Below, in pieces: positions 21,607-33,414 of a stretch of 64,000 nt of DNA. Every line of letters begins with the position of its first letter. The first letter of the stretch is position 1. The stretch spans positions 266,559 through 330,558 of the forward strand of contig ML986603.1 in the NCBI GenBank assembly GCA_010094045.1. Direction: 5' to 3'. The notes under the pieces are model-generated. The model was not told where the DNA came from and did no database searches. It saw nothing but the letters and a program-made list of their open reading frames with translations. The stretch is from Lojkania enalia (taxonomy: Eukaryota; Ascomycota; Dothideomycetes; Pleosporales). A program made the translations under genes and the position numbers.

Positions 21607-22155
21607 ATGCTTGACGACGACCACTAGCGATTAGGGTATGCGTAATGCAATCATGAAATCAGGACCGAACGGAAAAGGAGAAGAAAAGGCGGTGGGCAAT
21701 GTGGCGTAGTATGCACCTGTGGCGAGTGCAGGCGAAAAGGTCTCGTTCGACATGTGGCGATGCATATGACAAGTAGACATGATCCCCAGCGTTCCCTACG
21801 CCATACCCGAACCAGCAATTAATATTATACAATCTCTTTGCATCGCTAGTATTACCAGAGGGCCAAAGTGATGACGCCGCCATCGGCTTCTGAATCTCGT
21901 GCAACAATAATCTTTAGAGGGATCAGCCTTGCGAGGGCCAAAACTTTATGCTGCCGTTGATTCCATCATCGTCATCATCTTAAATCCTCTCGCGGACTAC
22001 TTCCCTAGTAAACCCTTAATTCCCGTAATCCTGTCCCGAAGTCTGTCTCCTGGAACCCTTTATTCTCATTTGCACAGCCCCGTCCTCCCGCTGATGCCGG
22101 GACCCATCTCACCCGAACCCCTCTTCCCCCGATATCCGATTCGCGATAAGGAAAT
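21607..22155. other. Convergent spacer
   Basis: About 550 bases between the pseudogene stop and the MFS transporter stop. No gene, RNA or repeat was seen. Confidence 0.5.
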
Positions 22156-24352
22156 TCACGCATCCGATGCGGAATCTCGCTCATTATTATCGTTGCCTTC
22201 TTCGTTCTGTTTGCGGCGAAGATTGGGCAACTTGATGGTCAAAACGAGAAGGTTGACCACTACGAAAACGGCGATAGCCGAGATGAAGGTGACCTTCAGG
22301 CTCCTTGCATACGCATCAACAACTACGAATCGTTAGTTTTTGAGGCTGTGTAGAAAGGCAGAGGAACAGGGTTCCGTATGTGTGTGTGTGTGTTCTCTGT
22401 ACCTTGGCTCTGGTGCTTGGGATCCAGATCGTGGATTGCCCGGACTGATTTACGGACCTGAAGAATAATCTGTGTTGACATTAGTTACCATATTATCCTA
22501 ATTACTATCGACTTCGCCTTGGTAATGTTAGGGCAAAGGATAGGGGCGCGTACTTTGTCCTTGTGTTTTCCGGTGACGAGGCGGTTGAGGTAGGCTGTCA
22601 AGGCGTTCTGAAGGATCAGACTGCTGAAAGAGACGCCCATTACGATCCCGAGACTTCTCCAAAGAGTCAGCGTGCTCGTCATGACGGCTTGGTCTTCTTG
22701 GGTGCTCGTTGCAAGGACAGCAAGGGAGGTCGCGGGAAAGGAGAGGCCTTGGCCGACACTCGAAGGAACGAGGAAGATAGTTGCAAGCCATGTCGGTATG
22801 TTGTGCCACATCGAAGAAAGAAAGACTGCCCCTAACAGCATACTCATTGATCCAGTGACAATGAGCCACTTCATGCGGCCAGTGGCTGTCATAATGAAGC
22901 CCGCAGAAACACCACAGACTGTTAGAGCGATTGATGGACCAGCAAGTCGGAATCCGGACATCGAAGGGGACTCAAGCTTCACGGCTTGAAAATAGAGAGG
23001 TGCGTTGAAAATTATCGTATTAATTCCCAGTTGCGCGAAGTAATTATTGAAGACAAGATTTCCCCGGGGTTTGCTTGAGAGGAAGTTTAATGGCATTACA
23101 GGCCGGATTGCCTTGAGCTCGACTCGAACAAGGATAATTCCCGCGATGATAGCGATGACGAGTGAGGTGATGACGAGAGGATGCTTCCATGGGAAAACGT
23201 TTCCTCCAAGGTTGAGACCTAAGATCAGGAACGCAACTGACCCAGTCAGCAGAACCGAGCCAGCAACATCAAAACCCCTGATAGTATCCATGATACCTTT
23301 TCCTGACGTCTTTGCTAGCTGCGGCCCGAGGTTGTTGGGAGTCGTAAATATAGCGTTGACAAAGAGGGCGAGCAGAACCGGTATTTGAATAGCAAATGTC
23401 ATCCGCCAACCGATCTTGTCACAAAGGAAGCCCCCAAAGGCAGCGCCGCAAGCTGAACCTCCTCCATATAAGAGATCTACGATGCATTAATATAGAGTCG
23501 ATACTTTCGAGTTGCTAAACATACTAATATAGGCTTGGTACGTGCCTCTGACCTCAATGCTGACCATATCATTGGTCATGATGCCACCTAAACTATCAGT
23601 ATCTTCTTAATTAGTTGAGCTTAAAGCACATTACCCATTGCCAACACACCCGCGGCACCTAGACCGCAGAATGCTCTTGCTGCGATGAAGCTCCCAATAC
23701 TTCGTGCGAGAGCACACCATCCTGTTGTGGCCGATAGAAGCAAAAGGCCAGCAAGATATAACGGACGCCGCCCAATTGTATCTGATACACGACCGAATAA
23801 AGGTTGTAGTGAGGTAGATGTAAGCAAAAACGCTGTGGAAAGCCATGAAGCAGAATTTGATGCATGGAAATAGGATGTAATTACTGGATGACTGGACGCC
23901 ATCAAGGTAGAGTCAAACATTGCTACCTAACATTTCCTTCAGCGAAGTCACGGGATACGGTTTTGATGGAAGAAATCGTTCCGTAAAAAAAAAGTGGCAC
24001 ATACAAAGTAGCTTAAAATAACGCCCCCAAATACGAACCAAAATCTTCTCCTGGATATTCCTTCGAGTAATCCGTTTTCTTGAAATGTACTGAGGCTTTC
24101 CGATTCCGGGTTGCCACCAGCGTCGTCCTCCGGAGCTAACCAGTGACTATGCGAGTAGCTCCGTCTCTTTCCAAGCCCATAATGCTGTGGTGGCTCGAGA
24201 GCACCTTCACCGACAGTTTCTGCAGTGTGAGTATCTGCATCATCGACGGCGGATCCATTATTTGCATGGTCATCTGGTGGAGTCAATCTAGGACGCAAGA
24301 GAGGAGTCCGCTCAGATGATCCATAACCATTTGCTTGAGAAGGCATTCTCAT
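22156..24352 (-). CDS. MFS drug/amino-acid transporter (DHA2/VBA-like, 14 TM)
   Basis: Six exons on the minus strand: 24352-24005, 23926-23635, 23587-23525, 23476-22554, 22469-22403 and 22322-22156, with introns of 78, 47, 48, 84 and 80 nt, give 619 residues. A hydrophilic N-terminus of about 90 residues precedes the first helix. The 'MFDSTLMASSHPVITSYF' helix and 'GRVSDTIGRRPLY' (MFS motif A) identify the 14-helix drug:H+ antiporter/vacuolar basic amino acid group; 'SYFHASNSASWLSTAFLLTS' is the motif D1 region. The last exon ends in a charged cytosolic tail. Substrate is not predictable. The ATG at 24352 was chosen because the longer frame begins at TTG. The fifth intron contains a TG repeat. 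The gene is divergent, with 297 bp between starts, from a glutamine amidotransferase. Confidence 0.9.
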
Positions 24353-24649
24353 ACCGGTCCCATTCGTCCTGATCAATCGGAAAACATGTACTTCTTAATT
24401 GACTCCTGCTCTGGAGGGATGAAGTTGGCGATAAGAGCGAGCAACAGGCTCGGGCTCAAAGCTTTGGATGTCTGGCAATAATGCGATCGCGCTTAGGGTC
24501 GGAGTCGGAACTAATTCCGAGCCATAACCTTATTCAGTTAAGGTCTCGCCAAAGAGCGATGTCGCCGCAGCTGATAAGACGTGACTGTTTACTCGGAGTC
24601 CCGACAACGTCAAATCAATCAAAAATTATTCCGAAGTCACACAGGAAAT
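24353..24649. promoter_or_regulatory. Shared divergent promoter MFS / amidotransferase
   Basis: 297 bases between the ATG codons of two divergent genes, short enough to act as a common bidirectional control region. No specific site was recognised. Confidence 0.55.
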
Positions 24650-25507
24650 ATGAAACCCCCTCTCAACATAGCAATCCTAGAGTGCGATACTCCCCTGGAC
24701 CAGACGAGGGCCAAATATAGAGGATATGGCGGAGTCTTCAAAGCACTTCTTTCGGCGGCTGCGGACGCGCTAGAACAACCAGATCTGATTTCGTCTAAAA
24801 AAGGCCTCGAATTGAGCAATTTTGATGTCGTCAATAAACAGGAATACCCTAAGCTGGACAATATAGATGCCATTCTTATGACTGGCTCCCGTGAGTTATA
24901 TGAGGTTCTCCTGCTTTTTGACAACTAAGACCGACTAGGCTTCAACTCATTCGACAACGATCCGTGGATATTAAAACTTGTGGAATTTACTAAGAAGGTT
25001 CTTCAACAAGATAGAGTCCGCATCATTGGAGTTTGCTTTGGCCACCAAATCCTAGGACGAGCACTTGGTGTTCCAGTTGGTCGAAGTGAGGGAGGATGGG
25101 AGATCTCAGTGCTCCCTGTCGAAATGACCGAGAAGGGAAAAGAGATATTCAAGCAGGACACCCTTGTACGATCCCATCTCTTGATTTATTACTTATCTTG
25201 CTGATTAAATCTACAGAGCCTACATCAAATGCACCGAGACGTGGTACTTGAATATCCTGAAGGTGTAGAAAAACTAGGTGCCTCTCCCCGCTGTTTGGTC
25301 CAAGGAATGTACGTGAAAGGGAAATACATTTCAGTTCAAGGGCATCCGGAATTTACCCAGCAGATCGTGAGCGAGCTCGTCACAGCAAGGCACAACCAGG
25401 GCATTTTCAATGATGCGCAGTTCGAGGACGCAATGGCCAGGGTGGGGGATCACCACGATGGTGTAGCTGTGGCGAAAGGTTTCCTGAGGTTTCTGCTTGA
25501 AGATTAG
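24650..25507 (+). CDS. Class-I glutamine amidotransferase-like protein
   Basis: Three exons, 24650-24890, 24939-25165 and 25217-25507 (introns of 48 and 51 nt), encode 252 residues. It is a stand-alone GATase1 domain of the GMP-synthase-like type: the nucleophile elbow is 'IGVCFGHQILG' with C113, and 'VQGHPEF' supplies H199 and E201, completing the Cys-His-Glu triad. 'SRFNSFDNDPWI' and 'GWEISVLPVE' are typical of the fungal branch. Such proteins hydrolyse glutamine or act as gamma-glutamyl hydrolases on small-molecule adducts; the physiological substrate is unknown. The ATG at 24650 is preferred over an upstream GTG-initiated frame. The divergent MFS neighbour suggests, but does not prove, a shared metabolite. 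Confidence 0.88.
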
Positions 25508-26236
25508 TGTTCACAAAGTCACGAGACGATTCAAGGTCTTAGGCCAGATATGGTTGTAGTATGAAGACCCTGAGTGGGATGCATAGATGGGGCGAAACCA
25601 TAACCAAATATCCTAGCGCAGATTTAAGCAAGGAATCTGTTTGAAACGGCCCATGGGCTGTCCGCGACTCGATGTCGGCTATGCAGCACCGTAGCCTTGA
25701 TATCAAAGGTCATGTGGTTTTGTGTAAGCAGTAGCCTCGACCCAAAAGGGACTGAACTGATATTCTATATCCTCTACCTCGTATTGTGAAGAAACATGGC
25801 GTGAGACACCAGACAGCTTTGGATTGTCCATCACAGGTTGCAAGTCAGGAACGCTCAATGACCACACATGATGTAGAACAATGTCTACATGTAGTCCATG
25901 TCATATGTCGAGGAGCGGAAATTAAAGGTGATGTTTGATGCTCTGCGAGGTTGGTACTTGAGGAAGCTTATTGCGTGAATGCGTGAGCGGCGGACCGAGC
26001 GGGGCTCAGCCGGTAACTAGCCACCTCGCTATCTTTAGATACGCAACGCTCTATCAAAGCTCGTAACATTTCTCCACCACAACACAAAGACACACAACCT
26101 GATTCCTGTCGCTCGCTACTTTCCTTGAACCTCCTTTTCCATTCTGCATTCGCCTTTGACTATTTAATTCTTTTATATCTCTCGTCACATTGCTGGATGC
26201 TTCTTGTTTCGTAGCCGCAGAGGCTTGCCATCCCCG
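25508..26236. promoter_or_regulatory. Intergenic region upstream of the apyrase
   Basis: About 730 bases between two plus-strand genes. It holds the amidotransferase 3' end and the apyrase promoter/leader. No gene or repeat was seen. Confidence 0.5.
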
Positions 26237-28549
26237 ATGGGAAAGTGTACGCAAGCATCTTCAACCGTGCGCCCACGCTGCCACGGGTCCGTAATGCTAA
26301 CAGTACTTGTTTCGCAGGGAGATATGGTGTCATTCTGGATGCTGGGTCCTCCGTAAGTGGCCTGCGACTTGCCAGTCATTATTATCAACAAGCCAGTAGC
26401 TAACTAGATCGAAGGGGACGCGGGTTCATATCTATCGATGGCTGAACAGCAATACGGCGCGCGCGCAAGCGAGCGAAGCCCAGCTTCAGAGCCTACCTGT
26501 CATCGAAACTGACAAGAAGTGGACTAAGAAGATTCATCCTGGTGTGTATCCTTTCAAAAGCGGATGCAAAGCACATAAGTCGCTGACTTTGACTCCGCAA
26601 TAGGTGTCTCAACCTTTGGCGACAACCCCAGCGATATCGGGCCCGACCATTTGGACAAGCTCCTCAGTCATGCCCTCAAGCATGTGCCGCTCGATGAAGT
26701 CCCAAATACTCCTCTTTTCCTCCTTGCCACTGCGGGCATGCGCATCCTACCCCCTTTAAAACAGAGAGCGGTGTTAAAAGAAATATGTGAATTCACGCGG
26801 AAGACCACGAAGTTTCAATTGCCAGACTGTGATTTGCACGTCCAGGTTATACCAGGAGAAACAGAAGGATTGTACGGCTGGATAGCCGCGAACTACCTCC
26901 TAGGGGGTTTCGACAGTCCGGCAGAACATGACCATGGGAAGGGACATCATACGTACGGTTTTCTGGATATGGGAGGTGCCTCAGCCCAGATTGCTTTCGC
27001 TCCAAATGCAACCGAAGCCGAGAAACATGCGAACGATCTCACATTGTTGCGGTTGCGTAGCGTAGGCGGAACACCCATGGAATACAAGGTCTTCGTAACA
27101 ACATGGCTGGGGTTTGGTGTTAATCAGGCACGACAACGATACGTTCAAGCGCTTCTCGATGCCAGTCCTGATGCTATGGAAATACCGGACCCTTGTCTTC
27201 CCGACGGTCTGCGGGTCACAACCGATGGAAAGCCAATCGAGCCTGGATCTCAAAAAGAACAGGGGAAAGGACCCGAGCTACTCGGGACCGGAAAGTTCCC
27301 TGAATGCCTGCACAAGACGTATCCTCTACTAGAGAAAAACAAAGCCTGCCTTGATGACCCATGCTTGTTGAATGGTCAGCATGTACCTGCCATTGATTTC
27401 GACGTAAATCACTTCGTAGGAGTTTCTGAGTATTGGCATACAACACATGAAGTTTTCGAAATGTCACACAAAGACAAAGCGTACGATTTCAAGACCTACC
27501 AAGAGCGTGTGGAAAAGTTCTGTGGCCGAAGCTGGAAAGAGATTGAAAAGCTAGTTGATAAGAAAGAATGGGGAAAGAAGGTGGATGAAACTACCGCACA
27601 AGAACTGTGCTTCAAAGCATCATGGCTGATCAACATACTTCATGATGGTATTGGGGTCCCTCGTGTGGGAATTGAGCAATTGCAAGGCAATCGCAATACT
27701 ACAAAGGCTATAATCAATGATGCGAAAGGGAAGGGTTTTCTCGACCCATTCCAGGCCGTCAATAAGGTAGGAGATGTGGAAGTCAGTTGGACATTGGGGA
27801 AGATGGTGCTATATGCTTCTAGTGAAGTACCGCCACCTCCATCAACAGAAGTCCTTGCCGTAGGCTTCGGCAGTAACGAACCAGGTGTCACAACCCCAAA
27901 TGACTTCCAGTTGCCAGGCGGGTCCTATATCCCCTACTCAGGCTCTGACGATGACTGGCATGATCATCTCTTCTCAGAAACCCCTCGGAGAATTCCTGGG
28001 TTCATCATTTTTGTCCTCATACTTTTCGTTATCGGTTTCATGCTTTGTGGACGGGAGCGTAGGAAATCCGTGCAACACAAGATTTTCCGAATGTTCGGGA
28101 GTGGGAGCCGGTACGGTCAATTGCGCCGCCGCCGTGGATTCCCTGGGAAGCTCTTCGGCATTGGCAGTACACCCTCCTATGAACGTGTCCTGGAAAGCGG
28201 CGAGGCCGCTGATGATTTTGAGCTTGGTTTTGTTGACTCCGGTTCCGATATGGAGCGTTCCGACTCAAGCGAGGGGAGCCGCATTGGCCGCACTTCCGGC
28301 TGGGCAACACCGCAAATAAAAGCCGGTATGGTAGATCCGGGAACGCCTCCGTTCTTCGACCCTGGGAAAGATATTGTTGCACAGGGTGCGGGGCTTGGAT
28401 TAGGGCCTGCTAACGCATTTGCTAACCCTATCGAGAGGGGTGGGTTGATGAGCAGGACAGATAGTAGAGAAAGGCTAAATAGCGGGAGAAGAAGCCGTAC
28501 GAGTAGCCCAGGACGACTAAAGAGCCCTTTAAACAGCTGGAAGGAGTGA
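26237..28549 (+). CDS. YND1: Golgi apyrase (GDA1/CD39 nucleoside di/triphosphatase)
   Basis: Four exons: 26237-26246 (10 nt), 26318-26352, 26415-26541 and 26604-28549, with introns of 71, 62 and 62 nt, encode 705 residues. The tiny first exon supplies Met-Gly-Lys and the first base of Trp, restoring 'MGKWRYGVILDAGSS', the usual fungal start. Apyrase conserved regions are present: ACR1 'DAGSSGTRVHIYRW' (split by intron 2), ACR2 'LLATAGMRILP', ACR3 'GETEGLYGWIAANYLLG' and ACR4 'FLDMGGASAQIAFA'. One membrane span near residues 520-540 is followed by a 165-residue cytosolic tail, the Ynd1 topology (catalytic domain in the Golgi lumen). It converts NDPs to NMPs, sustaining nucleotide-sugar import for glycosylation. 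It converges on the next gene. Confidence 0.95.
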
Positions 28550-30371
28550 TGGGTTCAAGACAGTTTCTGGGCGCAATGGTGTTATGGCTTGTCCATGTTG
28601 GCTGTAGAAGGTTATTCGTTGGCGTGGTGAAGCTTCCCGTTTGGTGTTTTGGGCTTCTAGATATCAGCGGGGTCTCATCAACTTCATGGAGAAGGTTTGG
28701 CGTTTGCTCTAAACGCTGGGACGCCCGTTTATGATGTCTTTGCATTTGTCTACTTTCACTCTTGGATCACTTCTGCATTGTCCGATCTCCGACATTCCTA
28801 CGCGGTATAGCTTTTATCTTGCCTTTTTCATACTTCTACCTTTTGGATTCAAGAGTAAGATAGATGATTGGGTATTATGATGTGAAACTGCTCTGATTCG
28901 TAGCCATTCCACACCTGAAGAGCGCCTCATGGCCTCTGCGGATGGTCCATCAAAATCTGTCTACAGATGAATTCCTTGGAAGTCAACGCACTTGCCGAGA
29001 ACTCTGGCGGTAGTTCTTCCTGTGAAAAGGCTGCGTATTATTATATAGAAAATACCTCCTCCCTAATCAGAATGGATTCTCATCATGCGCTTCGTGTACT
29101 TGTGTAACTTCATTCGAACTGGATTACATTGCGCGAAGAAGGGCTCTTGTCGTCGTGATCGTCATGATCTCGCCCTTGCATTTTGCGTCAATTATTTAAC
29201 TTAAATATCTAATCGTTCCCATTTACACAATGAGTAGCCAATGTATCATTCCATCATCAAGACCTACTCAAAACCAAATTCCTCTTCCTGTCTACTTAAA
29301 GAGAATTCGTTAAAAAAGACCTGGATCGTAGCATCAGCACAGCAAAATAAAATGGAGAGAAGACTTTTGTTTCGAGCATCCATTCTTTTAATAAAATATC
29401 AGGTTACTAATAAGATTCATGTCGGATTTTGTACCATTTTGTAGATGTATACAAGCAAGCAAGCACGCCCAAAATCTAGAAATGCAACTCCCTTGGCTTG
29501 CTAATGTACGCCGAACGAGGAGCCAGAAAGAAAGAATAGGAAATTGAAATTGAAGCTGTCAACTTCACATATGTGATATCAAACCGAACAGTCTCAGAAT
29601 TACCCTCTTGCGCATCAACGTGCCGCATACACTAGTTGCTGCTTCTTAATTGCATCCGAAGATGACTTCAAGGCATCGTGAAGCTTTTTCGACTGTTTTG
29701 TTTCTTTGACAGCGCCTGCAGCGGCGGTCCGGTCTACTTCAGATGTCTCGGGCCTCAGAAACTATGCGCGGCCTGTCGTCGGACGCTTCTCCTTCTAACA
29801 GTATGTGGGGGGCATGATATACCGACTCTTCGCCATCTCTTTGTTTCTGTATCTCACCGTCTTTCCTTACAACTCGCATCTCTGCGCTGTTAAATCAATC
29901 AAGTACTTATACAATATCCGTTTGGCGCACATGCCCTACCTACCAATCCAGGACCATCGCACAAAGCCGCAATTCAGGAATATGGAGCGAATTCGACACG
30001 ACAGACATAAGCAGAAGCATATTACAACAACACTGACAAAATCCGTCAACACATGAATTAAATTATCTTTGATTAATCCGCATATAATGCAGGTGTCAGA
30101 ATTACTCTAACGCACCCCAAGAAAAATTTGGGTGGATATCTTGGAAGAAAAGGGGCCTTCACTATAATATAAACCCAACTAGATGCTCGACTCGAAGAGC
30201 CTCTTGACCGCTTGCCTTGATCAAATGCCAAACAACTCCTCAGAATTCTTGCAAAACCTTTTTTTTTATAATCATACCCGCCTAAGCGGACATATGCACT
30301 AGAGTAGATGAAAATCGTTTAGTAGTCATTTCCGTACGCCAGCTCGGTGTACCACTTTTCAATTGTTCGTC
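28550..30371. other. Convergent spacer, AT-rich
   Basis: About 1.8 kb between two convergent genes. Short ORFs around 29240-30056 are AT-rich and unrelated to any family I know. No RNA gene or transposon signature was seen. Confidence 0.45.
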
Positions 30372-32674
30372 CTAGCCCGCAAGTAATCTCTCTTTTTCCT
30401 CCGCGGTGACGTCTTCCTCAGCTGTTCTCCATTCCTTCAATCCGGCATAGGTTCCATACTTCACAATCTCCTTTGTCTCGCCGGCAGCCCCGAAACAGCA
30501 ATGCTCCACCCTCCCAAGAGGTCCCTCCTTCACATCCTCCTCAAGCAGCACTCCGAATCTCAACTTCGTCTCTCTCAACTCTTTCGGGAATGGATCACCC
30601 CCTAAACATGCGCCCACACTCAATCTATCTAGCGTCGGGTTCCTCGTCGTTACTAGAATACGGGAGAATAGAGTATCGGAAGCCACGCCGTTTTGCCAGA
30701 TAGAGTATGCTCCAATGCCAATAAAGACGGTAGTGATGGCGACCACGATGGCGTACCCGATCCAGAGTCCTTCGCGGTAGTAGACATACACATTTACGGA
30801 ACGGGATTTCCTACAGGGAACACTTTGTTTGTCGGCGATGATGAGATGCGGTTCGCTCAGCAATGTGATTAGCATATCCTCAAATAGGTTCTGTATCTCT
30901 TCCATGAGGTTATCGAGTGGGTACGACGACGTCGCTTGAATTAATCTGGTCTCCGATATGTCGGATTTGGTCACAACGAAACTGGTATACTCGATGGAGC
31001 CGCGGAGGAAGTTTCGGAGAAGCGAGCCCATAGCGTGGTATGCCGCCGTTAACTTGTAGGCTTCTACGTCTGCTCGGGGGCTTACGTAGTTGCTGCCTGG
31101 GCTCGCCGCGAGGTTACTGGTATCGCTGAAGTCAGGCGATCCAATTGGTGCGACTGTAGTATCGACTACCGGCTTGAGAAACTCCCGCGCCGTCCGCTGG
31201 GCTGATTGAACGGACTCGTTGTATTTCATTTCGAATATATAATTCGTATGGTGTAGGATACATTTGAAGATCTTCGGTTCGTGTACATTGTACCATCTTT
31301 CCCTATAAGGTGAAGATGGCTCGTATGGCTTCGTAGTGTTGATGGTGTAGCCTATCCAGAGAACCGGCTCGGCTTGGAAAACACCTAAAGTCTCCGGATA
31401 GGGCGGTCCCTGAATAGGCATACCATTGTTGCTCTCAACTTGAGGGTTTACATAGTCACCCAAGTCAACAGAAGAATAATATGTGTAATTCCCAAGAGGC
31501 GCGAGGATGCTCAGATTGAACGGGATTGCTTCAGATGCCGGAATAGGGCTGCTGCTGTTAGCAATCTCGCTACACTGGTATCCTGGTGCCTGAAAACCGA
31601 TTGAATACGTGCAATTCCATGCTTCTCCACAGGAGTCGACCGAAGCATTTGGAAACACTGCGGGTTTCCTCAGATATGCACTAGTAACTGTTAGGCGTCT
31701 CGCATTCTTTGAAGGCTGGTCATAATAGTCAAACCAGCCTTCTTCTTTCGATCTAACGTCGGTAGTATTATAATAGACGAGCGATGAGCCTGGGTAGTTG
31801 CTCTCATTTCTAAAATTATAAAGTGACTCATGTGTGAAGTTAAGGGCCGCAACAGCAGGACATTGAGTTTCGTTGTACGTTGTCCGGACCTCAGCAGTTA
31901 ATGAGGCCGGAGATAGGACCGATGCAATCGGTATGAGCCTGTGTTGCCTGTTAGTACTTGCGCAAATATAGCATGTCCTAAATGGATATACCAACTACAA
32001 GCGGCCATGAAAGTCGCTAGCTTCCCGTTGCGGATCATTTCCCAGTTCACGAACTGGGACGGGTCTTCTGTCACGGCAAACAGGCCATCAATGGCGTTGA
32101 TTGTCATGGCTTTCTTCCGAAACGTATGCCAGATCCGCTGCCGATAGCATAGAATGATAGTCCCAACCAATGTGCTCTTGACAAAGAAGGCCAACGCTGT
32201 GCCATACCTAATCATCTTTAATTGATTTTCAGCTGGCCTGCCATCGAGGTGCTTATAGAAGAAATGATGGCCCAGAGCACCAATCAAGCCCGCAACGAAC
32301 AAAGCTGCAATTATCGCAGGTGTCGACCAATGGACCTTCCATTGAGCCAGCCCTCCTGCCCGCCTGTCGATTAAGGCTTGTGTGTCTGCGTCCATGGTCT
32401 TGCGATGGGTTAGCGAAGAGCCCATCGAGTACAGGGACACTCCCTCGGTCGTGCTTCGTCTTGGATCTCGGCCCGAGCTATGGTCTGGCACCGGCTCGTA
32501 TTGTTGGCTACCTCTACCATATTCCAGAGAATCCCGCTTTTCTGTCGACAGGTGCCCATAGGTTGCCATTTCGATGGGGTCTAACGGCGGGTCGAAGGGG
32601 TCATATGATTGCGGCGAAATGCCTGGGGACGGCGATCGAGACGGAGAGGGAGAATATCGGCCGCGACCAGCCAT
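30372..32674 (-). CDS. Large fungal membrane glycoprotein (often labelled formylmethionine deformylase-like)
   Basis: Two exons on the minus strand, 32674-31992 and 31947-30372, with a 44-nt intron (gtatat...tactaacag), give 752 residues. The N-terminal 110 residues are Ser/Pro/Asp-rich and cytosolic in character. Hydrophobic spans lie near residues 127-150, 165-185 and 215-245, and another near 621-645 ('WIGYAIVVAITTVFIGIGAY'). Between them is a Cys-containing domain of about 370 residues with many N-x-S/T sequons, so it is probably extracellular or luminal. As I recall, homologues in filamentous fungi often carry the name formylmethionine deformylase-like, but no peptide deformylase motif (GxGLAAPQ, HExxH) is visible, so I do not accept that function. 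Role unknown. Confidence 0.8.
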
Positions 32675-33414
32675 GGTGGAGGTGGTGCTGAAGGTGGTGC
32701 TGAAGTTTGCACTGCAATTGTGCTACGGACGTGGAATGATTGGAAAGAGGACCAGAGCCATGGGCGCCGTGGTGGAGAGATGTCGATTAGATCAACACAG
32801 CCAGAGAAGCTCGCCTGCTCTGCGATATTAGTCCGTTCAGTGCTGGTATAGTGCTGCAGCGAGTGAGTGTCATGTGCAAGGCCAGACAGCGCGCCTGGAC
32901 ACAGCAGAAGAGTGCTTTCGCGGCGTGTCTAATTTGTGCAAGATGACCCATGATGGGCGCAAGCAGCGCAAAGCGGCCAGACGACGGTGTTGTCACCAGC
33001 CACACCGCACAGCTAAGCACGATAAGCACTACGACCCGGGGTAGTCTAGAGCCTCGGACGCCTTATCCCGCTCCTGGCTGTGGGAGACGAGAGCCTCGAG
33101 CATGGGGTTCCCGACACACCTACACCGTCCTCGTCCATACTCCACATATGTATATAGATGCTGACTCCACTGAGCTGGGCCGACGAGCCGGGATATGCAC
33201 TCCAGTAGATCTCCGCCTCCTATAGCACGTGCATGCTTCGTGGAACCCTCCTATCTAAACTTAGGTTCCTCGCTACGCTGCGTTACATACCACCTTACTG
33301 TACCGTTATAACTAAACTGCGTATGCATTTCTACTTGCGATGCCCATCTATGGCATGTCTATCACGTAGATACCGTACAAGGGAGGGTCGCCTTCAATGG
33401 TCCACTTCTTCTGT
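32675..33414. other. Intergenic spacer
   Basis: About 740 bases between two minus-strand genes: promoter of the membrane glycoprotein and 3' end of the oxidoreductase. No gene or repeat was seen. Confidence 0.5.
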
